Under the pieces are notes generated by a model. That model saw only the letters and a list, made by a program, of their open reading frames with translations. It had not been told where the DNA came from and made no database searches. Shown here in pieces: positions 5,620-6,199 of a DNA stretch of 6,199 bases; position 1 is the first letter of the stretch; the number at the start of each line of letters is the position of its first letter. The stretch spans positions 1-6,199 of the forward strand of contig DAOWIM010000299.1 in the NCBI GenBank assembly GCA_030640905.1, given 5' to 3'. The translations under genes and the position numbers were made by a program. Source of the stretch: a bacterium. GTDB taxonomy: Bacteria; Zixibacteria; MSB-5A5; GN15; FEB-12.

Positions 5620-5722
5620 AATGTAAGTTTGTTACCTCCTTGTGCTTAGCTATCACCGACATCCAATTTCCAAGGAGGTTGCCCTCTCCGGCAACCTCCC
5701 GACCACCCCCGCTGCACCACAT
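5579..5722 (-). CDS. Candidate 47-residue leader ORF overlapping the comM start
   Basis: An ATG at 5722-5720 is preceded by AAAGGAGGG (5738-5730), with AGGAGG 8 nt from the start. This ribosome site is better spaced than that of comM itself. The frame runs 47 codons (it begins MWCSGGGREVAGEG and ends FSRHSGC) to a TGA at 5581-5579. It overlaps the first 41 nt of comM in another frame. I recognise no domain, signal peptide or membrane helix. It passes through every segment of the mutually exclusive leader hairpins. A ribosome on it would unfold the structure that can hide the comM ribosome site, so a regulatory leader or coupling role is inferred. A plain chance ORF remains possible. Confidence 0.4.
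   Translation of the reverse strand: MWCSGGGREVAGEGNLLGNWMSVIAKHKEVTNLHYAFSDYFSRHSGC
5631..5699 (-). promoter_or_regulatory. comM leader with mutually exclusive hairpins sequestering the Shine-Dalgarno
   Basis: In minus-strand RNA order there are three segments. Segment 1 is GGAGGTTGCC (5699-5690). Segment 2 is GGCAACCTCCTTG (5683-5671). Segment 3 is CAAGGAGGT (5642-5634), which contains the comM Shine-Dalgarno. Segments 1 and 2 form a perfect 10-bp hairpin with a six-base loop. Segments 2 and 3 form a perfect 9-bp stem with a 28-nt loop. Both pairings use the same ACCTCC of segment 2, so only one can exist at a time. Pairing 1-2 leaves the ribosome site free and pairing 2-3 hides it. No known riboswitch aptamer is recognised upstream. 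Confidence 0.6.
5634..5641 (-). promoter_or_regulatory. comM ribosome binding site with unusually long spacing
   Basis: AAGGAGGT is an eight-base match to the usual anti-Shine-Dalgarno of 16S rRNA. Fourteen nucleotides separate it from the ATG at 5619, more than the usual 5 to 9. No other ATG, GTG or TTG lies closer. The strong match may offset the poor spacing, or initiation may depend on ribosomes arriving from the overlapping leader ORF. Confidence 0.6.
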
Positions 5723-5889
5723 TTGGCCACCCTCCTTTATTGGTCTAACCTCCGCTGTCCTTACGAACGCACACATCATACGAACGGTCGGTGACAAAGA
5801 CGGTCACTGTAACTCGACACCGATTATTGTTTTTTTGTGGTCGGGTTTGCAGCCCGCCGCCGGATTGTGCCGGATTTCCAGTAAGGCAA

Positions 5890-5919
5890 ATCTTATGGTG
5901 CTATTCTGAAGGATGTAAA
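5890..5919 (-). promoter_or_regulatory. Candidate comM promoter
   Basis: On the minus strand, TTTACA (5919-5914) is followed by an 18-nt spacer and TAAGAT (5895-5890). A T-run that could act like an UP element lies just upstream (5924-5917). Transcription near 5883 would give a leader of about 260 nt, long enough to hold the leader ORF and the hairpin switch. A GTGAC-N7-GTCAC inverted repeat at 5791-5807 lies within that leader; its role is unknown. The promoter call is by consensus only. Confidence 0.33.
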
Positions 5920-5957
5920 AAAAATATGAACCTTAGCGTGGGTCTGAAATCTCAGAC

Positions 5958-5990
5958 AAAAAAAAGACGGCGGGCTGAACCGCCGTCTTT
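5958..5990 (-). terminator. Intrinsic terminator of the right-hand minus-strand gene
   Basis: AAAGACGGCGG (5963-5973) pairs perfectly over 11 bp with CCGCCGTCTTT (5980-5990), with loop GCTGAA. Read on the minus strand the stem is followed by eight T (5965-5958). It begins 25 nt after the stop codon at 6015-6017. It separates that gene from comM, so comM must have its own promoter downstream of here. Confidence 0.92.
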
Positions 5991-6014
5991 CAAATTTCCA
6001 GTGATTTGCTCGGA

Positions 6015-6199
6015 TCAACCGCCGTTGGGAACCGGGTCAAGCAGCAACTGTTTGAGCGTATCGCCTGCCTGCCGAGTCAGTTTGATAGTAGCGGTAGAAC
6101 GGTCCAGAACAAAAGTGCCATCCGGGTCTTCGGCATCGTTGCAGGAAGTACACTGGGCAACCAGATCATCGGGTTGACTCCCAACCACTTTAAGCCTCA
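6015..6199 (-). CDS. C-terminal end of an unrecognised protein (partial)
   Basis: A minus-strand frame enters from the right edge and is open for 60 residues to a TGA at 6017-6015. It begins RLKVVGSQPDDLVAQ. It contains CTSC (a CxxC pair, not followed by H, so not a standard c-type haem site), then an acidic DAEDPDG turn, and ends TLKQLLLDPVPNGG. I do not recognise the family. The support for a real gene is the well-placed strong terminator 25 nt after the stop. The CxxC could be a metal site or a disulphide. The N-terminus and hence location in the cell are outside the window. Confidence 0.6.
   Translation of the reverse strand, partial: RLKVVGSQPDDLVAQCTSCNDAEDPDGTFVLDRSTATIKLTRQAGDTLKQLLLDPVPNGG

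Noticed and set aside
5865..5885. Direct repeat AATCCGGC-AC-AATCCGGC (minus strand) as an operator
   Set aside because: It is a single short pair with no further symmetry or clear placement relative to a confirmed promoter.
6120..6160. c-type haem site in the right-edge protein
   Set aside because: The CxxC pair is followed by N, not H.
5640..6177. Plus-strand ORFs of 89 and 128 codons in the comM leader and right end
   Set aside because: They run through the leader hairpins, the strong minus-strand terminator and the opposite-strand partial gene, and their composition looks random.

Overview
The window is bacterial chromosomal DNA of roughly balanced base composition by eye, with Shine-Dalgarno (SD) initiation and compact genes separated by repeat-rich gaps. 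The gene set is housekeeping or broadly conserved. It comprises a B12-type radical SAM/DUF2344 fusion, an RsmB-like methyltransferase start, a VTT/DedA-type membrane protein and a ComM/YifB AAA+ ATPase. The palindromic intergenic repeats and gene types would suit an uncultured lineage of the FCB group, such as Zixibacteria. That assignment is a guess from style, not a demonstrated identity.

Layout. Positions 1-2747 hold a minus-strand pair: the radical SAM fusion gene (243-2747), then 6 nt later the start of an rsmB-like gene that runs off the left edge. Positions 2748-3018 form a divergent intergenic region with a candidate promoter for each side. Between the promoters lies a 19-bp tandem repeat array whose units each form a small hairpin. 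Positions 3019-3645 encode the membrane protein on the plus strand, followed by two intrinsic terminators in tandem. Positions 3646-4080 are a convergent gap holding the terminators, a G-poor stretch, and a MITE-like palindromic element with TGTTGAAAAA inverted ends around three hairpins. Positions 4081-5619 encode ComM on the minus strand. Positions 5620-6014 hold the long comM leader, its candidate promoter and the terminator of the next gene. Positions 6015-6199 are the C-terminal end of an unrecognised minus-strand protein.

The strongest unexplained signal is the comM leader. One strand segment (5671-5683) can pair perfectly either with an upstream copy (5690-5699, 10 bp) or with the comM Shine-Dalgarno (5634-5642, 9 bp). 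This is the layout of a translational on/off switch. A 47-codon ORF with its own good Shine-Dalgarno runs through all three segments and overlaps the comM start, so its translation could set the switch. Two intergenic repeats (2832-2868 and 3852-3893) also share a hairpin plus GGGGCyTGTTGAwAAAG boundary, so they appear to belong to one family.

The genes do not form a single pathway. The radical SAM and rsmB-like genes look co-transcribed and may share a theme of RNA modification. ComM is expected to act in DNA uptake and recombination. The membrane protein is probably independent.
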